Positions 45,659-55,231 of a stretch of DNA of 64,000 nucleotides are shown in pieces. This stretch comes from Methylomagnum ishizawai (lineage in GTDB: Bacteria; Pseudomonadota; Gammaproteobacteria; Methylococcales; Methylococcaceae), in assembly GCF_019670005.1 (NCBI RefSeq), contig NZ_AP019783.1, positions 1,632,501 to 1,696,500 of the forward strand. The letters are read 5' to 3'. The translations under genes were made by a program, and so were the position numbers. A model generated the notes under the pieces. The model saw only the letters and a program-made list of their open reading frames with translations. It did no database searches and was not told the origin of the DNA. Every line of letters begins with the position of its first letter. The first letter of the stretch is position 1.

Positions 45659-46207
45659 TGTCAATAAATCAAGGTTTTTTGTCAATCAATGAAGACTTTT
45701 TTAGGTGATATAAGTAACGGCTATATGCTTTTAACGATTGGGATGTCATGCTGAAAAAAATTATTGATTCAAGTCTGGCTTATTCCAGCTTTGGTGATCC
45801 GAGCTTAGCATAAGGTTTCGATGATAATTGACAGGGCTTCGGGGAAAAAACAAGAATCCTGGAGGGCCAAAGGCAACTTCCAGGCAAACGCGGAATACCC
45901 GGCCCGGCGACCAATGAAAAAAGCCCCGGTTGTAAAACTGGGGCGTGGGGCTTGTGCCCCAACGAGGAACGGATGCCGCCATCCGTATCGCATCGCTCAG
46001 GGTGGGAACATCCATGCCCATTTTTCTTTTTCCGCCGCCGATAGCCCATAGCGCGAAAACATCCCGGCACACCCATCTCCACGCGGTATCCCGGTTGGAT
46101 TAGCGGAATCCAACCACCCCCAGCCCAAGCAAGCCGCCAACCCTTCCGCCCCCCCTCCCACTAGGCGACAATACCCACCCCACACGAACCACTCCCGGCC
46201 CGCCGCC
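45659..46207. other. Intergenic region between the low-GC cassette and mutL
   Basis: About 550 bases without a convincing gene. The left 150 bases are AT-rich and belong to the cassette (promoter of the flavoprotein); the right part is GC-rich and precedes mutL. The hairpin series at 45923-45986 is the only structured element. The frames at 45761-46072 lack ribosome sites and repeat the hairpin sequence. Confidence 0.5.
45917..45986 (-). ncRNA. Candidate structured RNA end: three hairpins then U tract
   Basis: On the minus strand three stem-loops follow one another: CGGATG/CATCCG (45970-45985), GGGGC/GCCCC (45947-45960) and GCCCCAGTT/AACCGGGGC (45923-45944, one mismatch), the last followed by six U. 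The final hairpin is a Rho-independent terminator, yet no minus-strand protein gene ends here. It may be the 3' end of a small RNA or the relic terminator of a lost gene. Confidence 0.35.
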
Positions 46208-48043
46208 ATGCCCATCCGCTTCCTCCCCCCCCAACTCGTCAACCAAATCGCCGCCGGCGAAGTCGTCGAGCGCCCCGCCTCGGCCATCAAGGAATTGGTC
46301 GAAAACGCCCTCGATGCCGACGCCCGCCGCGTCGAAATCGAAGTGGAGCAGGGCGGGCTCCGGCTCATGCGGGTCCGCGACGATGGCACCGGCATCCCCA
46401 AGGAAGAACTCCCGCTCGCCCTCTCGCGCCACGCCACCAGCAAAATCGCCAGCCTCGACGACCTGGAACGGGTGTCCAGCTTCGGTTTCCGCGGCGAAGC
46501 CCTGCCCAGCATCAGTTCGGTGTCGCGCTTGGCCCTGACCTCCCGCACCCGTGGCGAGCGCTGCGCCTTCCGCGTCACTACCGATGGCGGCGAGGCCGAT
46601 TTCGATGTGCAGCCCGCCTCCCATCCCGAAGGCAGCACGGTCGAAATCCGCGACCTGTTCTACAACACCCCGGCCCGCCGCAAATTCCTGCGCAGCGAGA
46701 AGACCGAATTCCAGCACATCGAAACCCTGGTCAAGCGGCTGGCCCTGGCCCGCTTCGGGGTGGGCTTTTCCCTGAGCCATAACCAGCGCAATGTGTTCGA
46801 CCTGCGCCCGGCTACCACCCAGGCCGATACCGAACTGCGTCTGGCCTTGCTGCTGGGCGGGGAGTTCCTGGCCCAGGCGCTGGCGGTGGAGTTCGAGGCG
46901 GCGGGGATGCGGCTCACGGGCTGGGTGGGCTTGCCGACCTTTTCCCGCAGCCAAGCCGATATGCAATATTTCTATGTCAATGGCCGCTCGGTGCGCGACA
47001 AGCTGGCGGGCTACGCCATCAAACAGGCGTATCAGGATGTGCTGTACCACGGGCGGCAGCCGGTCTATGTGCTGTATTTGACGCTCGATCCGGCCCTGGT
47101 CGATGTCAACGCCCATCCGGCCAAGCTGGAAGTACGGTTCCGCGAACCCGGCATGGTGCATGATTTCCTGTTCCGGGGTTTGCACCGGGCTTTGGGCGAG
47201 GCCAAGCCGGGCGCGGGCGTGGGGACGGGTGCCGGATTCGAGGTGGCGGAACCCGTGGCCGCGCAGGGCGGATCGTCCCGCGCCACATCCGGTTCCGGCC
47301 TGTACGCCCCGCGCCCATCCACCCCGCTTTCCACCCGCGCCGCCGCCCGCCAAGCCTCCTTACCCTTGAATGTGGCCGAAACCCTCCAAGGCTATGCCGG
47401 TTTGTACGGCAAACCGGCCAACACCACCGCCGAAACCCCGGAGTCCGAACCCGCAGCCATGCCGCCCCTAGGCTATGCCGTGGCCCATGTGCATGGCGCG
47501 TTCATCCTGGCCGAAAACCGCGAGGGCTTGGTCTTGGTCGATGCCCATGCCGCGCACGAGCGCATCACCTACGAAAAGCTCAAGCGCCAGCACGAGGCCG
47601 GGCCGGTGCCCAGCCAGCCTTTGTTATTGCCGCTGCGGTTGAAAGTGACCGGGGCCGAGGCCGAGATGGCGGTCGAGGCCCAGGACGCCCTGGCCGCGCT
47701 CGGCATCGAACTCGACCGCGCCGGTCCCGAAACCCTGGTCATCCGCGCCTTGCCCGTGCTGTTGGGCGAAACCGACGGCGAAACGCTGGTGCGCGATGTG
47801 TTGGCCGATTTGAACCAGCACGGCCACAGCGCCCGTGTCGAAGCAAGCTTGAATGGCGTGCTGGCGACGGTGGCCTGCCATGGTTCGGTGCGGGCCAACC
47901 GCAAGCTCACCCTCCCCGAGATGAACGCCCTGTTGCGGGAAATGGAAGCCACCGAGCGCGGCGGCCAGTGCAACCACGGTCGGCCCACCTGGGTGGTGTT
48001 GAGCCTCAAGGAATTGAACGGCTGGTTCGCCAGGGGCCGCTGA
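46208..48043 (+). CDS. mutL: DNA mismatch repair protein MutL
   Basis: The product has 611 aa. The GHKL ATPase domain is complete: [18 protein letters not shown] (motif I), [14 protein letters not shown] (motif II), [16 protein letters not shown] (motif III), and GTTVEI-type motif IV region ([21 protein letters not shown]). A Pro/Ala/Ser-rich linker (about 340-420) leads to the C-terminal dimerisation domain ([26 protein letters not shown]). No DQHAxxExxE endonuclease motif is seen (DAHAAHERI instead), as expected in species with MutH. It is followed two bases later by miaA. Confidence 0.95.
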   Translation: MPIRFLPPQLVNQIAAGEVVERPASAIKELVENALDADARRVEIEVEQGGLRLMRVRDDGTGIPKEELPLALSRHATSKIASLDDLERVSSFGFRGEALPSISSVSRLALTSRTRGERCAFRVTTDGGEADFDVQPASHPEGSTVEIRDLFYNTPARRKFLRSEKTEFQHIETLVKRLALARFGVGFSLSHNQRNVFDLRPATTQADTELRLALLLGGEFLAQALAVEFEAAGMRLTGWVGLPTFSRSQADMQYFYVNGRSVRDKLAGYAIKQAYQDVLYHGRQPVYVLYLTLDPALVDVNAHPAKLEVRFREPGMVHDFLFRGLHRALGEAKPGAGVGTGAGFEVAEPVAAQGGSSRATSGSGLYAPRPSTPLSTRAAARQASLPLNVAETLQGYAGLYGKPANTTAETPESEPAAMPPLGYAVAHVHGAFILAENREGLVLVDAHAAHERITYEKLKRQHEAGPVPSQPLLLPLRLKVTGAEAEMAVEAQDALAALGIELDRAGPETLVIRALPVLLGETDGETLVRDVLADLNQHGHSARVEASLNGVLATVACHGSVRANRKLTLPEMNALLREMEATERGGQCNHGRPTWVVLSLKELNGWFARGR

Positions 48044-48045
48044 GC

Positions 48046-48990
48046 ATGGAACGCCTGCCGCCCGCCCTGGCCCTGATGGGGCCGACCGCTTCCGGCAAGA
48101 CCCGGCTCGCCATCGCCTTGGCACAAGCGCTGGATGGCGAAGTCATCAGCGTGGATTCGGCCCTGGTCTACCGGGGCATGGATATCGGCACCGCCAAGCC
48201 CGACCTCGCAGAGCGGGCGGGCGTGCCCCATCATCTGATCGATATCCTCGACCCGGCGGAGGCGTATTCGACGGGCCGGTTCCGCGAGGACGCCCTGGCC
48301 CTGATGCGCGATATCACCGGGCGTGGCAAGCTGCCCATCCTGGCGGGCGGGACCCTGCTGTATTTCAACGCGCTGTTCCATGGGATTTCGGAACTCCCGT
48401 CCGCCGACCCGGATATCCGCCGCCAACTCGACGCGGAAGCCGCCGACCGGGGTTGGCCCGAACTGCACGCCGAACTGGCGCGGGTCGATCCCGTAGCCGC
48501 CGCCCGCATCCATCCCCACGATCCCCAGCGCATCCACCGGGCTTTGGAGGTGTACCGGATTACCGGCGTGCCGCTCACCGAACTTTGCGCCGCCACCTTG
48601 GCCCCGCCGCCACCGTTCGATCTCATCAAGCTGGTGGTGGCACCCGCCGACCGGCCCGCTTTGCACGAGCGTATCCGGCTGCGCTTCCTGGCTATGCTGG
48701 AGCGCGGCTTGGTCGAGGAAGTCCGCGCCCTGTACGGACGCGGGGATTTGCAGCCCGGTTTGCCCTCGATCCGGGCGGTGGGCTATCGGCAGGTTTGGGC
48801 TTATCTGGCCGGGGAATATGATTGGGAGACGATGGTCGAGCGCGGCGTCATCACGACCCGGCAGTTCGCCAAGCGGCAATTCACTTGGTTGCGGCGGGAA
48901 ACGGACGCGGCACACTATTTCAGCGAGGATGATCGGCTGGTGGAGCGGGTTTTGGCCGATGTGGCTGGGCGGTTGGAGGCCGCACGATAG
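48046..48990 (+). CDS. miaA: tRNA dimethylallyltransferase
   Basis: The product has 314 aa. MiaA adds the isopentenyl group to A37 of tRNAs reading UNN codons, using DMAPP. The P-loop [54 protein letters not shown] and the late [14 protein letters not shown] and [10 protein letters not shown] are all characteristic. It starts two bases after the mutL stop. In many gammaproteobacteria hfq follows miaA; here it does not. Confidence 0.95.
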   Translation: MERLPPALALMGPTASGKTRLAIALAQALDGEVISVDSALVYRGMDIGTAKPDLAERAGVPHHLIDILDPAEAYSTGRFREDALALMRDITGRGKLPILAGGTLLYFNALFHGISELPSADPDIRRQLDAEAADRGWPELHAELARVDPVAAARIHPHDPQRIHRALEVYRITGVPLTELCAATLAPPPPFDLIKLVVAPADRPALHERIRLRFLAMLERGLVEEVRALYGRGDLQPGLPSIRAVGYRQVWAYLAGEYDWETMVERGVITTRQFAKRQFTWLRRETDAAHYFSEDDRLVERVLADVAGRLEAAR

Positions 48991-49239
48991 TCCGCCTGTG
49001 TACAGGGCGGAGCGAGGGCAAAAGCTTTGGATAATCCTATGTGGGGGGCGGTATGCTGCCAAATAAAGATCAAATTTCCCGTCCGGCAAAAAATCAATTT
49101 TTTCCTGTTTCGATTGCTGAGATAAAACGGGCGATCCGAGAGTTTTGGTTCGCTTTCTCGGATTATAAAAAACGTATTGATATTAACTAACTTTCCTTTT
49201 AAGAACAGATTTGGGGTGCAGGTGGCAAGTATTTATCCC

Positions 49240-49566
49240 ATGGAGGCGTTGATTGTTTTTTCTTTCGATGAAGGCGTTGCGCGCATTCGCGCAAAAGCCG
49301 TCGTCCACGCGGTTTTTCATGAGCTTTCAAAGGTTGAAAAACATCAATATTATCGACCGAATTTGCGGGAAATCATATCGTTTCGCGCCTATCTCGCCCC
49401 TTTCAATAAGCTGGTTATTACCAAGCGCAAACGTAGGGCCATGCTGGCCAAATATCGGGGCGATGCGAAGTTTTCCAACGCCTTTAAACCCAAGCGGATT
49501 TATGTTGACGAAATTCGCCTTTATAGCGTAGATGTCGCTGATTCCAACGTGGAATTTGGCGATTAA
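49240..49566 (+). CDS. Small basic protein of unknown function
   Basis: The product has about 108 aa. It is rich in basic residues (LVITKRKRRAMLAKYRG, KPKRIYVDEIRLYSV) with a Phe/Tyr-rich start and no signal peptide; a nucleic-acid-associated role is possible but not shown. Upstream in-frame TTG (49177) or GTG codons could extend it; ATG 49240 has no strong ribosome site. The base composition is lower in GC than mutL or miaA. It lies 50 bases before the nucleotidyltransferase pair. Confidence 0.4.
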   Translation: MEALIVFSFDEGVARIRAKAVVHAVFHELSKVEKHQYYRPNLREIISFRAYLAPFNKLVITKRKRRAMLAKYRGDAKFSNAFKPKRIYVDEIRLYSVDVADSNVEFGD

Positions 49567-49615
49567 CTATCCGGCCCCCGTGCAGGATATTCCACCGACT
49601 TCGGAACCTTCCTCC

Positions 49616-50371
49616 ATGCACACCCAAATCCTTGCCTGCCTGGACCAAATCGAACACGACCACGGGGTCCGTATCCTTTATGCCGCCGAATCGGGCAGCC
49701 GGGCCTGGGGCTTCGCCTCGTCCGACAGCGATTACGATGTCCGTTTCGTCTATATCCGCCCGCTGGAGGATTATTTGTCCATCGCCGCCCAGCGCGATGT
49801 GATCGAAGTGCCGATAGATCGCCTGTTGGACGTGAACGGCTGGGATATCCGCAAGGCGCTGGCCTTGTTCCGCAAGAGCAACGCGCCCCTCTACGAATGG
49901 CTGCAATCACCCATCGTCTACCGCCGGGATGCGCGGTGCAGCGATCCATGGCTGGCTTTGCTGCCGGATTATTTTTCCCGGCGGGCCGGTTGCCATCATT
50001 ATTTGTCCATGGCCCGCAACGCCTACGAACACCAACTCCAAGGAGCCCGCGTCCGGCTCAAGCATTATTTCTATGCCCTGCGGCCCTTGCTGGCGGCGGC
50101 TTGGATCCTGGAACGGGGTGGCGTGCCGCCGATGGAATTCGCGTCCTTGCGCAGCCAGGTCGCGGATGCGACTGTACAAGCCGCCATCGACGCCTTGCTC
50201 GATCTCAAGCGGCGCAGCGACGAGCGGGCGGAAACGGCTCCGGTGCCGGTCCTGCAAGATTTCATCGCCCGCCGCTTGGCCGCGCACCAACAAGACAGCG
50301 CGGTGCTGGCTCCGCATAGCGGGGCGGAGGAACCCTTGAACCGGCTATTCAGGAGCCTGCTATTGCCATGA
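49616..50371 (+). CDS. Pol-beta-like nucleotidyltransferase, first of a tandem pair
   Basis: The product has 251 aa. The signature of COG3541/YcgL-type predicted nucleotidyltransferases is AAESGSRAWGFASSDSDYDVRFVYI (Gly-Ser then two metal-binding Asp), followed by EVPIDRLLDVNGWDIRKAL and a helical C-terminal domain (ARVRLKHYFYALRPLLAAAW). The substrate is unknown. ATG 49616 fits the motif position; the ORF extends upstream without a plausible start. It overlaps the next gene by four bases (ATGA), so the two are made together. Confidence 0.78.
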   Translation: MHTQILACLDQIEHDHGVRILYAAESGSRAWGFASSDSDYDVRFVYIRPLEDYLSIAAQRDVIEVPIDRLLDVNGWDIRKALALFRKSNAPLYEWLQSPIVYRRDARCSDPWLALLPDYFSRRAGCHHYLSMARNAYEHQLQGARVRLKHYFYALRPLLAAAWILERGGVPPMEFASLRSQVADATVQAAIDALLDLKRRSDERAETAPVPVLQDFIARRLAAHQQDSAVLAPHSGAEEPLNRLFRSLLLP

Positions 50372-51447
50372 ATTACCAACGCCTGCGGGACAACCGGGAT
50401 TGCCTGTTGTTGGAGGCCGTAAGCGGCAGCCGGGCCTATGGACTGGCCACGCCCGAATCCGACACCGACCTCAGGGGGGTGTTCATCCTGCCAAAGCGGG
50501 AGTTCTATGGATTCGGCTACACCGAACAGGTGAGCAATCCGAGTCAGGACGAAACCTATTACGAGCTGAAGCGCTACGCCGAACTGCTCTGCCGCAACAA
50601 CCCCAACCTATTGGAATTGCTCGCCACCCCATCCGATTGCCTGCGCTACCGGCATCCCTTGATGGAACGGTTCACGCCGGAGCTATTCCTGAGCAAGCTG
50701 TGCGAACAGAGCTTCGCCGGCTACGCGCAGTCGCAAATCCGCAAGGCGCGTGGACTGAACAAGAAGATCGTCCGCCCCATCGAACCGGGGCGTAAAAGCT
50801 TGCTCGACTTCTGCCATATGGCCGAGGGCCAGGGCAGCGTGCCCCTGCTCGAATGGCTGGAGCGCCGGGGCTGGCGGCAAGAGGATTGCGGGCTCGCGGC
50901 CATCCCCCATTTCCGCGACGGTTACGCGCTGTTCCACGAGGACGGCCCGGAACGGCGCTTCCGGGGCATCGTTTCGGGACCGGAGGCGCAGGAAGTCAGC
51001 CTCAGCAGCATTCCAAAGGCTTCGAACCCCGCCGGTTTGCTGCACGTCAACAAGGATGGCTATTCGGCCTATTGCCGCGAGTATCGGGAATACTGGGATT
51101 GGGTGGCCAAGCGCAACGAGGCCCGCTACCGTGGCACCTTGGAACACGGTAAGCACTACGACGCCAAAAATATGATGCACACCTTCCGGCTGCTGCACAT
51201 GGCCTTGGAAATCGCCACCGAGGGCCGGGTCAACGTGCGCCGCCCCGACCGGGAATTCCTGCTCGCCATCCGCCGGGGGGAATTCGACTATGACGAACTG
51301 GTCCGCCGCGCCGACGATAAGCTGGCGGAAATCCACGCCGCCTATGCCGTTTGCCCCCTGCCCGCACAACCCGACGCGGCGGTGGTGGAAGCGGTTTTGG
51401 TCGAGGTGCGGGAGGCCGTTTATGCCGCCAGCCCCGGCCCACGATGA
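50368..51447 (+). CDS. Pol-beta-like nucleotidyltransferase, second of a tandem pair
   Basis: The product has 359 aa. LEAVSGSRAYGLATPESDTDLRGVFI repeats the catalytic pattern of the preceding gene, then DETYYELKRYAELLCRNNPNLLELLA matches the helical part of the family. A long C-terminal region (KHYDAKNMMHTFRLLHMALEIA) suggests an additional helical domain with conserved His. The product is about 100 residues longer than its neighbour. It is joined upstream and downstream by ATGA overlaps. Function unknown. Confidence 0.78.
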   Translation: MNYQRLRDNRDCLLLEAVSGSRAYGLATPESDTDLRGVFILPKREFYGFGYTEQVSNPSQDETYYELKRYAELLCRNNPNLLELLATPSDCLRYRHPLMERFTPELFLSKLCEQSFAGYAQSQIRKARGLNKKIVRPIEPGRKSLLDFCHMAEGQGSVPLLEWLERRGWRQEDCGLAAIPHFRDGYALFHEDGPERRFRGIVSGPEAQEVSLSSIPKASNPAGLLHVNKDGYSAYCREYREYWDWVAKRNEARYRGTLEHGKHYDAKNMMHTFRLLHMALEIATEGRVNVRRPDREFLLAIRRGEFDYDELVRRADDKLAEIHAAYAVCPLPAQPDAAVVEAVLVEVREAVYAASPGPR

Positions 51448-52814
51448 CTGCGGACCCGCTGTTCACCGAAGGCAACCGCCTGATGGCGGCGGGCGAGGCC
51501 GAAGCCGCCGAGCGCTGTTTCCGGCTCGCCCTCGCGCTCCGGCCCGATTTCCCGGAAGCGCTGACCAACCTGGGTTTGCTACGCGAACAAGCCGGGGCGC
51601 TGGACGAGGCCGAAGCCTGCCACCGCCGCGCCATCGCCCTGCGTCCCGACCAAGCCTGTTTGCAGCTCAACCTGGGCGTCATGCTGATGAACGCCCGCCG
51701 CTATCCCGCAGCCGAAACCCACCTCCGCCAAGCCTTGGACCTCGCGCCCGACTCGGCGGCGGCGTGGTCCAACCTGGGCGTGTTGATGATCCGCACCCAG
51801 CGCGAGGACGCGGCGGAACGCTGTCTCCGCACCGCCATCGGCTTGGACCCGGCTTACGCCAAGGCCCGTTTCAATCTGGCCTATGGGCTGCTGCGGCAAG
51901 GACGCTATGAAGAAGGCTGGGAATGCCTGGAAGCCCGCGATTGGTATGCCATGCTGGACCGGCATTTCACCTGTCCGCGCTGGCGGGGCGAGGACTTGGC
52001 GGGCAAGTCGCTCTTGATCGGACTCGAAGCCGGCCACGGCGACATGATCCAGTTCTGCCGCTACGGGCCGCTGCTGAAACGGATGGGCGCGGCGCGGATC
52101 ACGGTGCTATGCCATCCCGGCTTGAAAACCCTGTTCGCCACCTTGTCCGGCATCGACGAAGTTGTTTCGGTCGCGGAGGATGTGCCCGCCGCGGGCTGGG
52201 ATTGCTGGACGCCGCCCTTGAGCCTGCCTTATCACTGCCGGACCCGCCTCGATAGCATTCCCGCGCCGATTCCCTATCTATCCGCCGATCCGGCACGGGT
52301 CGCGCGTTGGTCGCCGCGCTTGCCGCAAGGGAAGCGGGTCGGCTTGGTCTGGAAAGGCAATTCCCGCTTCGAGAACGACGCGGAGCGGTCTTTGCCTGCG
52401 CTGGACCCGCTCGCCCCGCTGGGCCAAGTGCCCGGCATCCAGTTCGTGAGCCTGCAAAAAGGCGCGGGCGAGGACGAAGCCTTGAATCCGCCCTCGGGGT
52501 TCAATCTGTTGGCCTTGGGCCATGAATTGGCCGATTTCGCCGATACCGCCGCCGTGCTGGCGGGCCTCGATTTGGTCATTAGCGTCGATACCGCCGTGGC
52601 CCATCTGGCCGGGGCGATGGGCAAGCCCTGTTGGGTATTGCTGCCCGACCATATGACCGATTGGCGCTGGCTGAAGGACCGGCTGGATTCGCCCTGGTAT
52701 CCCGGCACGATGCGGCTGTTCCGCCAGCCCACAGGGGGCGGGTGGATTCCGGTGGTCGCGGCGGTGGCCCAAGCCTTGGCCGCGTGGTCGGAAAACACGC
52801 CCTTTCCCCGGTAG
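51444..52814 (+). CDS. TPR-domain glycosyltransferase family 9-like protein
   Basis: The product has 456 aa. Residues 1-160 contain about four tetratricopeptide repeats (EAAERCFRLALALRPDFPEAL, AAETHLRQALDLAPDSAAAW). The remaining part has a GT-B/GT9 pattern: LIGLEAGHGDMIQFCRY, VGLVWKGN, QFVSLQKGAGEDEA and the C-terminal ISVDTAVAHLAGAMGKPCWVLLP, where the donor heptose/sugar site lies in ADP-heptosyltransferases. ATG 51444 overlaps the preceding stop by four bases. The pairing with nucleotidyltransferases is unusual. Confidence 0.8.
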   Translation: MTADPLFTEGNRLMAAGEAEAAERCFRLALALRPDFPEALTNLGLLREQAGALDEAEACHRRAIALRPDQACLQLNLGVMLMNARRYPAAETHLRQALDLAPDSAAAWSNLGVLMIRTQREDAAERCLRTAIGLDPAYAKARFNLAYGLLRQGRYEEGWECLEARDWYAMLDRHFTCPRWRGEDLAGKSLLIGLEAGHGDMIQFCRYGPLLKRMGAARITVLCHPGLKTLFATLSGIDEVVSVAEDVPAAGWDCWTPPLSLPYHCRTRLDSIPAPIPYLSADPARVARWSPRLPQGKRVGLVWKGNSRFENDAERSLPALDPLAPLGQVPGIQFVSLQKGAGEDEALNPPSGFNLLALGHELADFADTAAVLAGLDLVISVDTAVAHLAGAMGKPCWVLLPDHMTDWRWLKDRLDSPWYPGTMRLFRQPTGGGWIPVVAAVAQALAAWSENTPFPR

Positions 52815-52983
52815 GTGCGATTACCTAAGCCCCGGCATCGCCCGAACATCCCCGTTCTCCGCACAGTCTGAACCCTAACGAGTCGCCCGGATTCCGTTGC
52901 ACCCTATCCGGGCCACTTCGATCATGCGATAAAACCGGCCCGGCACAACGCGGGCCTTGTGATCAACAAGGGAAGGAATAGCT

Positions 52984-53862
52984 ATGGATCAACAGCGATT
53001 GGCGCGGGGTTTGGGCTGGTTCAGCATCGGCCTGGGGTTGATAGAGATGGTGGCTCCGAGGCAGATCGCCAGAGGGCTGGGCCTGCCCGGCCAGCAGGGT
53101 TTGATTCGGGTTTATGGCTTGCGCGAATTCGTCAGCGGCCTGGGGATATTGTCGGGCAAGAACACCGGCGGATGGATTTGGGCGCGGGTCGGCGGCGACG
53201 CGTTGGATTTGGCCGTGTTGGGTCAAGCCCTGGCCCAGGATAATCCGCGCCGCGATGCGGCCATGGTGGCGACGGCGGCGGTGGCCGGCGTGACCTTGTT
53301 GGACGTGGTCTGCGGCCTGCAAGTCCAACAGGATATCGATACTTCCGGCGGCGTCCTGCATCTGGAAAAAAGCATCACCATCGACCGTTCCCCGGACGAC
53401 CTCTATGCCTATTGGCGGGATTTCGAGAACCTGCCGAACATCATGCGACACCTCGTCTCCGTCCGCGCCGACCCGGCGGGCCGCTCGCATTGGGTGGCGC
53501 GGGCACCCTTGGGCCGTACATTGGAATGGGACGCCGAGATCAGCCTCGACCGTCCGGGCCAACTCATCGCTTGGCATTCGCTGCCGGGTTCGGACGTGGA
53601 CCATATGGGTTCGGTGGGTTTCAATCCCGCGCCGGGGGGGCGCGGTACCGTGGTCCGGGTGGAAATGACCTATACCCCGCCCGCCGGAAGGATCGGCGCG
53701 ACCCTCGCCAAGCTGTTCGGCGAAGGGCCGGAGCAACAGGTCGCGGTGGATTTGCAGCATTTCAAGCAATGGATGGAAACCGGCGAAATCGCCCGCATCG
53801 AGGGCCAGTCCGCCGGACGCCCGCAATCAATATCCAAGTACGAGCATTTCCTACACCATTGA
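52984..53862 (+). CDS. Membrane-anchored SRPBCC (cyclase/dehydrase) protein
   Basis: The product has 292 aa. The first 120 residues form about three hydrophobic segments (GLGWFSIGLGLIEMVAP, GDALDLAVLGQAL and VATAAVAGVTLLDVVCGL). From about residue 127 there is a START/SRPBCC domain: LEKSITIDRSPDDLYAYWRDFENLPNIMRHL, a LGRTLEWDAEI segment and AWHSLPGSDVDHMGSVGF. The family binds lipids or quinone-like ligands. GGAAGGAATAGCT supports the start. It sits 15 bases before the dehydrogenase gene and probably shares its mRNA. Confidence 0.8.
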   Translation: MDQQRLARGLGWFSIGLGLIEMVAPRQIARGLGLPGQQGLIRVYGLREFVSGLGILSGKNTGGWIWARVGGDALDLAVLGQALAQDNPRRDAAMVATAAVAGVTLLDVVCGLQVQQDIDTSGGVLHLEKSITIDRSPDDLYAYWRDFENLPNIMRHLVSVRADPAGRSHWVARAPLGRTLEWDAEISLDRPGQLIAWHSLPGSDVDHMGSVGFNPAPGGRGTVVRVEMTYTPPAGRIGATLAKLFGEGPEQQVAVDLQHFKQWMETGEIARIEGQSAGRPQSISKYEHFLHH

Positions 53863-53877
53863 GCCAGGGAGACGGCC

Positions 53878-55050
53878 ATGAAAGCGACCTGTTGGTTCGG
53901 CAAGCACGATATCCGGGTGGAAGAAGTGCCCGACCCGCGCATCCTCAATCCCCGCGACGCCATCGTCCGCGTCACCTCCACCGCGATTTGCGGTTCCGAC
54001 CTGCATCTTTATAACGGCTTCATGCCGATGATGGAGCAGGGCGATATCCTGGGCCATGAATTCATGGGCGAGGTGGTCGAGGTCGGCGGCGGGGTTGCCA
54101 ACCTGAAAGTGGGCGACCGGGTGGTGGTACCGTTCCCGATTGCCTGCGGCCAGTGCTTTTTCTGCCGCAAGGAATTGTATTCGCTGTGCGAGAACTCCAA
54201 CCCGAATGCCTCGATCGCGGAAAAGCTGTGGGGCCATTCGCCCGCCGGGATTTTCGGCTATTCGCATGTGGTGGGTGGCTACGCCGGCGGACAAGCGGAA
54301 TATGCGCGGGTGCCGTTCGCCGATGTCGGCCCGATCAAGATCGAGAACGGCTTCGACGACGAGCAGGTGCTATTCCTGTCGGATATTTTCCCCACGGCCT
54401 ATATGGCGGCGGAAGCTTGCGCCATCCAGCCGGGCGATACCGTGGCGGTCTGGGGTTGCGGGCCGGTCGGCCAACTCGCCATCAAGAGCGCCAAGCTGTT
54501 CGGGGCCGAGCGGGTGATCGCCATCGACCGGCTACCCGAACGCCTGGCCATGGCGCGCGAGGAGAGCGGGGCGGAAACCTTGAACTATGAGGAAGTCGAT
54601 GGCGTGGTCGAGGCGCTGAAGGAACTGACCGGCGGACGCGGCCCGGATGCCTGCATCGATGCCGTGGGCCTGGAAGCGCATGGCCACGGCGTCCAATATG
54701 CCTACGACCGTGCCAAGCAAGCCGCGATGCTGGAAACCGACCGGCCCATCGTCCTGCGCGAGGCCATCATGGCCTGCCGCAACGGCGGCACGGTGTCGGT
54801 GCCGGGCGTGTATGGCGGTTTCATCGACAAATTCCCCATGGGCGCGTTGATGAACCGCTCGCTCACCCTCAAGACCGGGCAGACCCATGTCCAGCGCTAC
54901 CTGCATCCCTTGCTGGATAAGATCGCCCAGGGCGAGATCGATCCCAGTTTCATCGTCACCCACCGCATGTCGCTGGAAGACGCGGCCGAGGGCTACGAAA
55001 TCTTCGACCGCAAGCAGGACGAGTGCATCAAGGTGGTGTTGAAACCCTAA
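53878..55050 (+). CDS. Zinc-dependent alcohol dehydrogenase, glutathione-independent formaldehyde dehydrogenase-like
   Basis: The product has 390 aa. The catalytic zinc site is [12 protein letters not shown] (Cys) and [12 protein letters not shown] (His/Glu). The structural zinc cysteines are [19 protein letters not shown] (C-x2-C-x2-C-x7-C). The Rossmann part has [27 protein letters not shown]. The C-terminal region [27 protein letters not shown] is characteristic of the FDH-like subgroup that oxidises formaldehyde or short aldehydes with NAD. In a methylotroph it could detoxify formaldehyde; this is inference. GGGAGA precedes ATG 53878. Confidence 0.85.
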   Translation: MKATCWFGKHDIRVEEVPDPRILNPRDAIVRVTSTAICGSDLHLYNGFMPMMEQGDILGHEFMGEVVEVGGGVANLKVGDRVVVPFPIACGQCFFCRKELYSLCENSNPNASIAEKLWGHSPAGIFGYSHVVGGYAGGQAEYARVPFADVGPIKIENGFDDEQVLFLSDIFPTAYMAAEACAIQPGDTVAVWGCGPVGQLAIKSAKLFGAERVIAIDRLPERLAMAREESGAETLNYEEVDGVVEALKELTGGRGPDACIDAVGLEAHGHGVQYAYDRAKQAAMLETDRPIVLREAIMACRNGGTVSVPGVYGGFIDKFPMGALMNRSLTLKTGQTHVQRYLHPLLDKIAQGEIDPSFIVTHRMSLEDAAEGYEIFDRKQDECIKVVLKP

Positions 55051-55109
55051 TGGGGGCGTAGTGGGCATGCGTTGGAGGGTCATGGGGTTATAGCGGCGGA
55101 ATACGATAG

Positions 55110-55202
55110 TACGTGGGCGGTCATCCTCTGGCGGCGTGGTCCGGGGGCGGCTATGTCGTCGGCCACGCCGTGACGGTGGACGGCGGGATGACGGTCGTAT
55201 AA
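55110..55202 (+). pseudogene. Remnant of a short-chain dehydrogenase/reductase C-terminus
   Basis: A frame closing at TAA 55200-55202 ends in GYVVGHAVTVDGGMTVV, the highly conserved C-terminal substrate-binding end of SDR proteins (GxxVDGGMTV pattern). It begins only about 30 codons earlier after a stop at 55107, and has no Rossmann part, so it is a relic of a deleted or transferred SDR gene next to iorA. Confidence 0.5.
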
Positions 55203-55231
55203 GGTGCGGCTTCACCATTCGGGAGTACGCC

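Noticed and set aside
45659-45685. Longer flavoprotein starting at 45685
   Set aside because: That start would be a TTG and adds nine residues before the FAD motif; ATG 45658 places the motif in the usual position.
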